64,000 nt of DNA from Pseudomonadota bacterium (lineage in GTDB: Bacteria; Pseudomonadota; Alphaproteobacteria; SHVP01), in contig JAQBYN010000005.1 of NCBI GenBank assembly GCA_027622715.1, forward strand, positions 54,612 through 118,611. Direction: 5' to 3'. The first letter of the stretch is position 1; every line of letters starts with the position of its first letter. The position numbers and the translations under genes are program-made. Below are positions 25,230 to 33,755 of the stretch, piece after piece. The notes under the pieces were generated by a model, which was given only the letters and a program-made list of their open reading frames with translations, made no database searches and was not told where the DNA came from.

Positions 25230-26369
25230 ATGAAAACCCAGGACCTTGGCGGACAGGCCCGGCACGACATGATGGCCGACCCGGACCACGACGCGTATTC
25301 CCGTGAACGCTTCGTCCAGGAATATGTCTGGCAGATCAACGGGCACTATCATCAGGGAAACTACGCGCTCCACGACAAGAAGCTGAAGCCCCGCGACGGT
25401 GGCGTGCTGCCCGTCCAGGAGCAGCGCAAGAAAGTTTTGGCCGAGCCTTACGGTCAAATGTGGAGCAGCCTACGGCGCGTCGCCCGCGAGTGGACATGCG
25501 AAGCAGTCGGGCCGAGCGTCGAAAGGCAACTCGGCGAGTTGATCGACAAGGCACGCCAGTACCGACAGAGCAATCGCAAACTCGGTTCGCTGATGTTGGA
25601 CCCCACGGTCAAGGTGCCTGGTTATGTCGACGTCGACATTCATTTGAAGCCCGGCGGGTATCACACAGAACTCACCGAGGAAGATGTTTTCGCTGGCGCG
25701 GAGTACGAGCGCACGACCTACATGAATACCAACGGTCTGCTTGGCCCGCGCATGGACAAGCTGGGCAAACAGGTTGCCGATTGGGTTAAAGCCACCTACC
25801 CCAACCTGAAACCAAAGCGCATTCTCGAAGTTGGCTGCACCATCGGTCAGTCGACGATCGGCTGGAAGGAGGCGTTCCCGGACGCCGAGGTCTACGGCGT
25901 CGACGTTGCCGCGACCTCGTTGCGTTATGGCCACGCCCGCGCCGAGGCGTTGGGCTGCGCGATCTCCTTCAGCCAGCAAGATGCGGAACACACCAACTTC
26001 CCCGATGGATTCTTCGATATTGTCGCGTCGCACGCGATGATTCACGAAACCTCGCGCAAGGCGCTGCGGGGGATCTTTGCCGAATCGCACCGCATTCTGA
26101 AACCGGGCGGACTGATGTTGCACAACGACGGGACGCCGTTCCGCGACATGAAGCACCCCATCGACCGGCTGATTCCGGACTGGGATACCCATTACAACGC
26201 GGAGCCGTTCATCACCCAAATGCGCTCGATGGACCTTGCTGAATTTGCCGTTGAGGCGGGTTGGCCCAAGGGTTCCACGAGCAACACCTATGCCGACGAA
26301 GTCGTCGGCGCCGATGCGGCACGGACGGTTTCCGGCGGCGCCTGCTACATGGTGGTCGGGCGGCGTTAG
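25230..26369 (+). CDS. SAM methyltransferase with distinctive N-terminal domain (module 1)
   Basis: A 379-residue protein. Residues 197-320 form a class I SAM-methyltransferase fold: motif I ILEVGCTIGQST (198-209), acidic VYGVDVA, then FSQQDAEHTNFPDGFFDIVA and the late strand LKPGGLML. Residues 1-190 are a domain of unknown function containing KPGGYHTELTEEDVFAGAEY (140-159) and NTNGLLGPRMDKLG. A paralogue with the same architecture lies at 28425-29603. The Shine-Dalgarno GGAGG is 9-13 nt upstream of the ATG. The stop directly abuts the stop of the converging ene-reductase-like gene, which with the second pair suggests functional linkage. The methyl acceptor is unknown. Confidence 0.85.
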   Translation: MKTQDLGGQARHDMMADPDHDAYSRERFVQEYVWQINGHYHQGNYALHDKKLKPRDGGVLPVQEQRKKVLAEPYGQMWSSLRRVAREWTCEAVGPSVERQLGELIDKARQYRQSNRKLGSLMLDPTVKVPGYVDVDIHLKPGGYHTELTEEDVFAGAEYERTTYMNTNGLLGPRMDKLGKQVADWVKATYPNLKPKRILEVGCTIGQSTIGWKEAFPDAEVYGVDVAATSLRYGHARAEALGCAISFSQQDAEHTNFPDGFFDIVASHAMIHETSRKALRGIFAESHRILKPGGLMLHNDGTPFRDMKHPIDRLIPDWDTHYNAEPFITQMRSMDLAEFAVEAGWPKGSTSNTYADEVVGADAARTVSGGACYMVVGRR

Positions 26370-28325
26370 CTAAAGGCGACTAACCAAAGCTAGCGCGTCG
26401 TTGGTCGCGGCCCACACGGACCGCGGCGCAACACAATCACCGACCGCCAGTGCGCCTTCGGGCGTCGGTCGCGCCGATGTGCCGGTGGACAACATGATCG
26501 TGTTGAACCGGCCTAGCCGCGGGCCGTCCTTCAGGACTGCGATTCCCTCGCCGACATGGCTTGCCGTAACGCCCGGCACGACGGTCACGCCCGCCGCGCG
26601 CAGCCGCGCCGTGACCACAGGCAACTCGCGCGTCAATGACAGTTCGGCCAGCCCTAATTGGGCCTCCGTGGTCGCCACGGTGACCGACGAGACGCCGGTC
26701 TGCGCGGCCAGTGTTTCCGCCAGCGATACGGCGGGCCAGCCGCCCTCCTCGTCGAGCACGAGAACCTTGCCGGTTGCGGCGTTGATCCCGGCAATAACGT
26801 CTCGCCCGTGGGCCAAGCCCGATGATCCCGGAATACCGTCAAATAAGGCCGGCCGCAGCTTGCCCACCGCGCTTTGCGATGGTTGCGCGCCGATCGCCCA
26901 GATCACGGCACCCGCTGCCGGCGGACGGTGTGGATCGATCGCGTGATCGAGGCGCACGACGACACCAAGCGTATCAAGTTCGCGGGCCCACCAATCGACC
27001 AGCAAACCCATTTCGGCGCGGTGGGGTGCGGCGGCGGCGAGCGCGAGTTGGCCGCCGAGGCGGGACGAGGCTTCGTACACTGTGACGCGGTGACCGCGCA
27101 ACGCGGCAAGACGCGCGGACTCCAAGCCCGCCGGACCGCCGCCGATGATCGCTACGTCCTTGGCGACCGACGCGGTTCCGATTTCGGGAAACTCGACCTC
27201 GCGTCCAGCGACCGGGTTGCCGATGCACGAGACGCGTAGGCCACGCGCTAAGAAACCTTGGCACGCCTGGCTGCACGAGACACAGGGACGCACACGCGCG
27301 TCCTCGCCGGCTTCGTATTTCTTGGCCCAATCGGGATCGGCAATCCAGGTTCGCGCCATGGCGATGGCGTGCGCCGCGCCGCCGGCAACGATGTCTTCGG
27401 CCTCTTGCGCGGTGCGAATGCGGTTCGCGACGATGACGGGTATTTTAAGCTCGTCGGTGAACAGTTGCGCCGCATCTGCCAACACCGCGCGCGGCTGGTC
27501 CATTGTCGGAATCGTTTGGGCGGCCGCGCGGTAGGACCCCGACATCAAGCTGACATAATCGAGCAAGCCGTCATCTTGCAGCGCCCGCACGCTCGCGAGG
27601 GACGCCGCGGCGTCGTAATCCTCGTCGGCGCCGGGCATGTGATGGGCGATCGACGTGCGAATGCCAACGGCGAGCGACGCGCCTGCGTTTTCGCGCACAG
27701 CCGCCAACACCTCGCACACAATGCGCAGGCGGTTCTCGAATGACCCGCCATAGGTATCGGTGCGGCGATTGATCACCGGCGACAAGAATGAACCCAGCAA
27801 ATAGTCGGTCGAGGTTTGCACTTCGAGGACGTCTACACCGGCGTCGCGACAGCGCCGGGCCGCTGCGCCGTAGGCGGCGACGATTTCGGCAATCTCGTCG
27901 ATGCTCAGCACTTTAGGAATCTGGCCCATGGAATTGGCGACCGCCGACGGACCGACCGCGGCGCGACCAGCGAGCCAAGTAACGTTGTAGCCGCCGTGCC
28001 ACAAGGTGATCGCGAGCTTTGAGCCAGCGGCATGAACCTCATCTGCGGTTGCCGACAAACTCGGAATCAAGTCGTCGCCTGCCGTGCGGATTTGCAAACC
28101 GGCGAATGTCTGGCTTGTCGGGTGCACCGGGAGCGACGACGCGCTAACCAGTGCAGCCCCGCCTTTCGCTCGCGCCACGATATAGGCGCGGTGGCGGGGG
28201 CTAACGACCCCGCTATCATCGCCTAAGCGCATGCCGTGCGCCGCCATCGTGGCGCGGTTCTTCAATTCGACCGGGCCGAGGCGCAAGGGACTGAACAGGT
28301 GCGGATAGCGTGGATGGGTCGACAT
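26370..28325 (-). CDS. FMN/4Fe-4S/FAD oxidoreductase of the OYE/dienoyl-CoA reductase family (module 1)
   Basis: A 651-residue three-part flavoenzyme. Residues about 5-345 form an OYE-type TIM barrel (HLFSPLRLGPVELKNR, TYGGSFENRLRIVCEVL, VIVANRIRTAQEAEDIV). A 4Fe-4S motif C348-x2-C351-x3-C355-x11-C367 follows. Residues about 388-651 form an FAD/NAD domain starting IIGGGPAGLESARLAALRGH. Relatives are 2,4-dienoyl-CoA reductase, trimethylamine/dimethylamine/histamine dehydrogenases and proline-betaine demethylase-type enzymes. The usual active-site block is changed to VQTSTDYLLGSFLS. It forms a tail-to-tail pair with methyltransferase 1 and is divergent from methyltransferase 2 (99 bp). The start at 28325 is chosen; the long upstream open frame is antisense to methyltransferase 2. 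Confidence 0.88.
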   Translation of the reverse strand: MSTHPRYPHLFSPLRLGPVELKNRATMAAHGMRLGDDSGVVSPRHRAYIVARAKGGAALVSASSLPVHPTSQTFAGLQIRTAGDDLIPSLSATADEVHAAGSKLAITLWHGGYNVTWLAGRAAVGPSAVANSMGQIPKVLSIDEIAEIVAAYGAAARRCRDAGVDVLEVQTSTDYLLGSFLSPVINRRTDTYGGSFENRLRIVCEVLAAVRENAGASLAVGIRTSIAHHMPGADEDYDAAASLASVRALQDDGLLDYVSLMSGSYRAAAQTIPTMDQPRAVLADAAQLFTDELKIPVIVANRIRTAQEAEDIVAGGAAHAIAMARTWIADPDWAKKYEAGEDARVRPCVSCSQACQGFLARGLRVSCIGNPVAGREVEFPEIGTASVAKDVAIIGGGPAGLESARLAALRGHRVTVYEASSRLGGQLALAAAAPHRAEMGLLVDWWARELDTLGVVVRLDHAIDPHRPPAAGAVIWAIGAQPSQSAVGKLRPALFDGIPGSSGLAHGRDVIAGINAATGKVLVLDEEGGWPAVSLAETLAAQTGVSSVTVATTEAQLGLAELSLTRELPVVTARLRAAGVTVVPGVTASHVGEGIAVLKDGPRLGRFNTIMLSTGTSARPTPEGALAVGDCVAPRSVWAATNDALALVSRL

Positions 28326-28424
28326 CAGAGTTCCATTGCCGGTGAAAGCGCCAGCATAACGCCACTGCGCTTGTCGCGCCCGTGCGGCTTTGGCACACTC
28401 CGTGTGATCAACCCGGAGGGACCG

Positions 28425-29603
28425 ATGGCGGTGAAACAGGCGCAGCACGGCGTACTGCCCGAAGCGAGCCACGATGAGGCGGCGCGGCAGAGCTTTGTGT
28501 TCGGCTTTTCCAAGCACGTCATGGGTCAGGTGACCCCGGGCAATCGCGCAGCCTACGAGAACCGCGTTGCACCGGCCTTCGCCAAGAGAGAAGGCCGCGC
28601 GCCGCAAGATCGCCACGAACTGCGCAAGGCAATGGAACGCGACGGCCAATTCCAAGTGTCCAGCGCGCTGCAGCGGACGACGCAGGAAATGCTGTGGGAC
28701 TCGGTGGGCGAAAGCATCGAGCGCCAGTGGGACACGCTGCGCGACCGCGCCCATCACTTCACAAGCGGTAAGACCCGCGGCACGTTGGCCCTCGATCCAG
28801 CGCTGGCGATGCCGAGCTATATCGGACGCAACGATCATCATGCGATGCCGGGCGGCTATTCAACCGATCTTGCCGACGACGACATTTTCTCGGGCGCTCT
28901 TTATGACCGGGGCGCTTTTATCTACACGGACGGCTTGCTCGGCCCCTACATGGAAGGCTCCGGCCTGTCGGTCGTGAAGTTTTTGCGGACACAGTTCCCC
29001 GACCTCAAGCCAAGGCGCATTCTAGAATTAGGCTGCACGACCGGCGCGACCGCTTCGGTACTGGCGCGCGCGTTTCCGGACGCGGAGATTCAAGCCGTCG
29101 ATGTCGGCGCGGCACTGCTGCGCTATGCGCATGCCCGGGCTGAAGCGGTTGGCACGGGCGTGCATTTCAGTCAGCAGAACGCGGAACATTTGAATTTTGC
29201 CGACGAGTCGTTCGACCTTGTGGTGAGCAATGCCGTGTTGCATGAAACCGCCTCTCAAGCGATCCGCAACATCATGGCCGAGTGCCACCGGGTGTTGAAA
29301 AACGGCGGCGCGATGGTGCATGCCGAGCAGCCGCAATTCGCCAGCATGGACCTGTTCAAGGCCTTCACCCACGACTGGGACACGTACAACAATAACGAGC
29401 CCTTCTGGGGCACCGTGCACGATCTGGATCTAGAAGACCTCGCCGTCGGCGCGGGCTTTGCGCGCACTGATGTGTTCCAGACGTTTGCTCCGGGCGCCGC
29501 GGCGTCGGCCGGCACAGTCGGGCATGTCGCGGTCGATCCCACGAAGATCATGGGTTCAGACCGGGGCGGCGGGCTGAAATTCTATTTTGGCGCCGTAAAG
29601 TAA
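28425..29603 (+). CDS. SAM methyltransferase with distinctive N-terminal domain (module 2)
   Basis: A 392-residue paralogue of the 25230-26369 protein. Shared blocks include MPGGYSTDLADDDIFSGALY (141-160), TDGLLGPYMEGSG, motif I ILELGCTTGATA (199-210), DAEIQAVDVGAALLRYAHAR and HFSQQNAEHLNFADESFDLV. The first 60 residues diverge between the two. The Shine-Dalgarno GGAGGG precedes the ATG at 28425. It is 50 bp upstream of a second ene-reductase-like gene in the same direction, so the pair is probably one operon. By family it transfers methyl from SAM to a small molecule; the substrate is unknown. Confidence 0.85.
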   Translation: MAVKQAQHGVLPEASHDEAARQSFVFGFSKHVMGQVTPGNRAAYENRVAPAFAKREGRAPQDRHELRKAMERDGQFQVSSALQRTTQEMLWDSVGESIERQWDTLRDRAHHFTSGKTRGTLALDPALAMPSYIGRNDHHAMPGGYSTDLADDDIFSGALYDRGAFIYTDGLLGPYMEGSGLSVVKFLRTQFPDLKPRRILELGCTTGATASVLARAFPDAEIQAVDVGAALLRYAHARAEAVGTGVHFSQQNAEHLNFADESFDLVVSNAVLHETASQAIRNIMAECHRVLKNGGAMVHAEQPQFASMDLFKAFTHDWDTYNNNEPFWGTVHDLDLEDLAVGAGFARTDVFQTFAPGAAASAGTVGHVAVDPTKIMGSDRGGGLKFYFGAVK

Positions 29604-29653
29604 GACTCCGCGCGCGCTTGCGCTAAGATCGGTGGGCCGTAGGGAGGCTTGCC

Positions 29654-31615
29654 ATGACCAGCGCCAAAGACCGCTACCCCAATCTTTTTTCGCCCTTCGA
29701 TCTCGGGCCGACTCGGTTACGCAACCGCACGGTAATCCCCGGGCATAGCATGTCGTTGTCGCACTTCGAGCCCGGCATTTCCGATCGCTACCGCGCCTAC
29801 CTTGTGGCGCGGGCCGAGGGCGGCGCGGGGCTGGTCGGGATCGAGTCCGCGCCGATGCACGAATCGACCAAAAACGCGTCGTCGTCGGCCACCGTGATCA
29901 CCGATGCGGCGACGCCGTCGCTGGCCAAGACCGCCGAAGAGGTGCACGCGGCGGGCGCGGCGATCTCCATTATCTTGTGGCACGGCGGGCATAACATTCC
30001 CCACCGTGGCGGCGCCCCGTTTGCGGTGGCGCCCTCGCCCATCCCCTCGTTCCGGGTGCGCGAAACGCCGAAGGTTTTGACCAAGAAAGAGATTCACGAA
30101 ATTGTCCGCGGCTATGGGGCGGCGGCGCGACGCTGCCGCGAAGCCGGCGTAGACGTCATCGAGGTGCAGACCGCGACCGACTATCTGCTAGGCCACTTCA
30201 TGTCGCACCGCATCAACTGGCGCGACGACGAATACGGCGGCAGCCTTGAGAACCGCATGCGCATTGTCGCCGATGCGCTGGAGGCTGTGCGTGAGGCGGC
30301 GGGCGACAAGATCACGGTTGGGGTGCGCACCTCGGTCGCGCATGAGATACCGAGCGATCCCCAAGACTTCGGCATCGAGGATTCGGTGGCCTGCATGCAG
30401 TACCTGGCCGAGCGCGGGCTAGTCGATTATGTGAGTCTGCTGACCGGCTCGCATTGGGCGATGGGCGCGACCATACCGCCAATGACCAGACCGCGGCCGC
30501 AAATCGCCGACGAGGCCGCGGTGTTTAAGAAACATATCAGCGTACCGATCACCGTTGCGGGGCGCATTCGCACCGCATCCGAGGCCGAAGCGATTCTAGC
30601 CGGCGGGCAGGCCGACTTGATCGCGATGGCGCGGACTTGGATCGCCGAACCGGACTGGATGCGCAAGCTGGTCGAGGACCGCGAGGACGAGATCCGCCCG
30701 TGCATGAGTTGCAGCCAGGGTTGCCTGGGCTTCGTGACGCGGGGCCAACCCGGCACCTGCATCATCAACCCGGTGGCCGGGCGCGAGACCGAGATCGCCG
30801 CCCTCGAACCGGCGGCCAAACCCAAACATATCGCTGTCGTCGGCGGCGGCCCGGCGGGCATGGAGGCGGCGCGCGTTGCGGCGTTGCGCGGCCACCGCGT
30901 CGAACTATACGAGTCCTTGCCACAGCTGGGCGGGCAAATGCGGCTTGCAGCGGAGGCGCCGCATCGCGGCGAAATGCTGCCGGCAATTGAATGGTGGGAA
31001 AACGAATTGCAGCGCTTGCAGGTGCGCGTGCATCTCGGCGCGGCGGTCACGGCGGATAAACCGCCGGCTGCAGATGAGGTGGTTTGGGCAGTTGGCAGTG
31101 AACCCGGGCCAACGCAAATATGGCGCATCCGGCCGCACTTGCGCACCGGCATCCCGGGCACCGACGGCTTGGCGCACGGCCGCGAGATCATGGCCGGCAC
31201 CGCGGCCGTTTCCGGCAAGGTCCTGGTAATCGACGAAGAAGGTGGCTGGCCCGCAGTCTCGCTATGCGAAACCCTTGCGGCCACGCCCGACGTTACATCG
31301 GTAGATGTCATCACCTCGGAAGTCGCGCTCGGCGCGCCGGAGCTCGACTACAACTTCGAATCGCTTGACGTGGCGGCACGAATTCGCGGCGCTGGGATCA
31401 CGGTGCATGCAAGCACATTGGTCGATGGGCTGACCGACGGGGTTGCTACCTTGCGCGGCGGCGGCACGTTGGGCCCGTTCGACGCGGTGGTCATGGCGAC
31501 TGGGACCACCGCGCGTGCGGTGCCTGAGGACGCGCACGCCATCGGCGACTGCGTCGCGCCACGCTCGATCTGGGCGGCGACGCGCGACGCCGCGGTGCTG
31601 GCAAGAGGGTTGTAG
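29654..31615 (+). CDS. FMN/4Fe-4S/FAD oxidoreductase of the OYE/dienoyl-CoA reductase family (module 2)
   Basis: A 653-residue close paralogue of the 26370-28325 enzyme. It has the OYE barrel (NLFSPFDLGPTRLRNRTV, EYGGSLENRMRIVADALEAV), the cluster motif C350-x2-C353-x3-C357-x11-C369, and the FAD motif VVGGGPAGMEAARVAALRGH. The altered active-site block IEVQTATDYLLGHFMS matches its paralogue and differs from the GHGHIFHQF version in the third family member at 40745-42763. The Shine-Dalgarno AGGGAGG is just upstream. It is probably co-transcribed with methyltransferase 2. A demethylase or ene-reductase role is plausible from relatives but unproven. Confidence 0.88.
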   Translation: MTSAKDRYPNLFSPFDLGPTRLRNRTVIPGHSMSLSHFEPGISDRYRAYLVARAEGGAGLVGIESAPMHESTKNASSSATVITDAATPSLAKTAEEVHAAGAAISIILWHGGHNIPHRGGAPFAVAPSPIPSFRVRETPKVLTKKEIHEIVRGYGAAARRCREAGVDVIEVQTATDYLLGHFMSHRINWRDDEYGGSLENRMRIVADALEAVREAAGDKITVGVRTSVAHEIPSDPQDFGIEDSVACMQYLAERGLVDYVSLLTGSHWAMGATIPPMTRPRPQIADEAAVFKKHISVPITVAGRIRTASEAEAILAGGQADLIAMARTWIAEPDWMRKLVEDREDEIRPCMSCSQGCLGFVTRGQPGTCIINPVAGRETEIAALEPAAKPKHIAVVGGGPAGMEAARVAALRGHRVELYESLPQLGGQMRLAAEAPHRGEMLPAIEWWENELQRLQVRVHLGAAVTADKPPAADEVVWAVGSEPGPTQIWRIRPHLRTGIPGTDGLAHGREIMAGTAAVSGKVLVIDEEGGWPAVSLCETLAATPDVTSVDVITSEVALGAPELDYNFESLDVAARIRGAGITVHASTLVDGLTDGVATLRGGGTLGPFDAVVMATGTTARAVPEDAHAIGDCVAPRSIWAATRDAAVLARGL

Positions 31616-31761
31616 AAAACCGTGCCATCTACCAGAGGTCGCAAACACACACACTTTGCCGCCGACCGGCGAGAAAACGGCTTTGGACAGCGGACTGGGA
31701 CAACCCATAATTGTTGCGCCCGATCAATGACTAATGGGCGGTTCCTTCCTAGGCTTTGAGG

Positions 31762-32340
31762 ATGGCCCATACCGATACATTGACACCAGCCGCTGAACAC
31801 CGTCATCAGCACAGCCATTCGACCGCGTCGTGGTGGCGCGGGCCGGAGTGTCTGGTGACGCTGTTTTGGTTGTTGGTCCTTTCGGCGACGGTCGCCTTTG
31901 GAGCGACGATTGCCAATCTGACCTTGACCGGGACGGTGCCGCTAATTCTCGACATCAGCGTGGCGCCGACGCCGGCAGCATCCGCCCTTGATCTGGCCGT
32001 TACTCAGCCCCAGCTAAAGGTCGCGGACGTTACAATCCGCACCAATAGCCCGGCGGGCTACCTTGTTACCGTGCGATCCGACAACGTATCAAACGGCGAT
32101 TGCAGCGCGCCATGCTTTTACAGCACAAGCACGACCGACAGCCTTGCATTCGTCTTGTACCGCAGCGGTGCGCCAATCGGGTTTACCGGCGATACAGGGA
32201 CGTTCATTCAGACCACGTCTCTCTCAGGTATCGGCGGCGACCCCTACACCGCGGATGTATCGTTCGACGGCGCACTGGCATTGCTCGGCGCGGCGAACGA
32301 CTACAGCGACGTCCTCGTCTTTAGCGTGAGCGTCAACTGA
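31762..32340 (+). CDS. Exported protein of unknown function, paralogue of 39731-40234
   Basis: A 192-residue protein with a His-rich N-terminus, one hydrophobic segment (about residues 32-50, CLVTLFWLLVLSATVAFGAT) serving as signal or anchor, and a beta-rich exported domain. The domain begins ANLTLTGTVPLILDISVAPT and contains a C-x3-C pair (NGDCSAPCFYS), likely a disulfide, and ends in a strand VLVFSVSVN. The whole domain aligns with the 39731 protein. This layout resembles fimbrial or spore-coat-U-like beta sandwiches, but no family is claimed. The start is ATG 31762 (a TTG 6 nt upstream is possible). The stop overlaps the convergent MFS gene by 8 bp. Confidence 0.7.
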   Translation: MAHTDTLTPAAEHRHQHSHSTASWWRGPECLVTLFWLLVLSATVAFGATIANLTLTGTVPLILDISVAPTPAASALDLAVTQPQLKVADVTIRTNSPAGYLVTVRSDNVSNGDCSAPCFYSTSTTDSLAFVLYRSGAPIGFTGDTGTFIQTTSLSGIGGDPYTADVSFDGALALLGAANDYSDVLVFSVSVN

Positions 32341-33553
32341 CGGCTGGATCGGGCATTCGGATGAGGAGTGCCACGGTCATGCTGACCACCGCGAAACCGG
32401 CGATGATCCAATAAGGCAACGTCGGTGAGACTTGGTAGAGGCCGCCGCCGACCAGCGGGCCGATGGTGAAGCCAATACCTTGGACGGTGCCGTTGAGCCC
32501 CAGAACGCCGCCTTGCTCGCCCGGTTTGGCAGATAACGTGATGGCCGCGGTGTAGGCCGGGTTCATCATGCCGAAGGCGGCGCCGAGCAGGCCGACGCCG
32601 CATACAATCATCGCGTAACTCTCGGTCGACGCCATCAAGATGCCACCAGCGATACCGCACAGGGCGCCAACGACCAGCAAGCGCTTGGGTGGCCACTTGA
32701 GCCATTGGATCAAGCCGGCCTGCACGCCGACGGCCATGACTGAAGAGGCCATGAGGGCGAGGCCGGCGAACGTTGCCGTGTCGGCTGCGTTCAAGCTTTG
32801 CGTATCTTGAATGCGAAAGCCGGTTGCTTGCTGCATCGCGGCCAACGTTGCGTAGATCATCGCGCCAATCACCAACAACGGGACAAGGCGTAGCGGCGGG
32901 CGGTAGAAAAAGCGCTGCGCTGCCGCACCGACACGCGACGGCAAAGTCTTGTCGAGGGCACGCAAATCGATTAGCAAGACGATGAATACCAGAACCACGA
33001 CCGCGTAGAACGGCAGGGTCAGACTGATACGCCCGAGCAATGCCGCCGCGGCTGGACCAGCGATGGTGCCAAGCCCCATCGCCGCACCAAGAATGGCAAA
33101 CCCCTGGGTGCGGGTTGCCCGTGAGGTTTTGTCGGCGACATAGGCGAAGATCACCGGAAACATCGACGCCGCCGTGGTGGCGAACAACACGCGCAGCGAA
33201 ACCAGTATTACAAACACCGTGGTCGCGCTGAGCATACCGGCGAGGCCCGCCTCGGCGGTGAGGCCAATGAGGGTGGTGAACACCATGTAACAGATCAGGC
33301 CGAACAGGATGATGCGGCGGCGGCCCCAGAAGTCGCTGAGCCGTCCCCAAATCGGCGCCGCAAAAATATAAGCGGCGGAGGCGAAGGCGATGATCGCGCC
33401 GATCTGCAATTCGCTGAAGGTCAGTTCGCGCCCGAGCGGCGGCATGATGGCGAAATAGAATGTTTGGCCCGCGCCGGTGACAACGATGGTCAGCAACAGC
33501 GCGCGAAAATCGGGGCGCGCGAGCAGGCGCTCGGGCTGGGGCGCGTCAGTCAT
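32333..33553 (-). CDS. MFS transporter (TetA/DHA1-like)
   Basis: A 406-residue protein with about 12 transmembrane helices. The MFS loop signature GRLSDFWGRRRIILFG lies between TM2 and TM3 (about residues 70-85), and the drug:H+ antiporter-like region GAAMGLGTIAGPAAAALLG is in TM5. It probably exports or imports a small organic molecule by proton coupling. The gene is alone on its strand between a secreted-protein gene and an amidohydrolase gene. The substrate is unknown. Confidence 0.87.
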   Translation of the reverse strand: MTDAPQPERLLARPDFRALLLTIVVTGAGQTFYFAIMPPLGRELTFSELQIGAIIAFASAAYIFAAPIWGRLSDFWGRRRIILFGLICYMVFTTLIGLTAEAGLAGMLSATTVFVILVSLRVLFATTAASMFPVIFAYVADKTSRATRTQGFAILGAAMGLGTIAGPAAAALLGRISLTLPFYAVVVLVFIVLLIDLRALDKTLPSRVGAAAQRFFYRPPLRLVPLLVIGAMIYATLAAMQQATGFRIQDTQSLNAADTATFAGLALMASSVMAVGVQAGLIQWLKWPPKRLLVVGALCGIAGGILMASTESYAMIVCGVGLLGAAFGMMNPAYTAAITLSAKPGEQGGVLGLNGTVQGIGFTIGPLVGGGLYQVSPTLPYWIIAGFAVVSMTVALLIRMPDPAVS

Positions 33554-33609
33554 GGTGCGGTTGAGGGTGCGGTGGTTTTTTGCGGCGTAATCCGGGTGGG
33601 GAGCAACCG

Positions 33610-33641
33610 CCTCCCTGCCCTCCCCCTCTTCGAGGGAGAGG
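33610..33641. repeat. C-rich hairpin repeat, copy R1
   Basis: A CCTCCCTGCCCTCCCCCT-type element followed by TTCGAGGGAGAGG, able to fold as a hairpin. Related copies are at 35267-35304, 35415-35458 and 35837-35874, all in intergenic DNA. The surrounding 33554-33755 gap holds no other recognised feature. Confidence 0.7.
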
Positions 33642-33755
33642 AATATCGTAGCGTCTCGGCGCTACTATATTGCGGCCGGTCCGAACGCAACGACGGCATC
33701 CGATGGGTGTTCAACTGCGTCGCGCCGCGTTGCTGTACTTGACCGGCGCCACGCG

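Noticed and set aside
25470..26219. A 249-codon minus-strand frame
   Set aside because: It is antisense to methyltransferase 1 and mirrors its codon bias; no domain is visible.
26370..28841. An 823-codon reading of the first OYE-type enzyme
   Set aside because: The extra N-terminal part is antisense to methyltransferase 2; the family start is at 28325.
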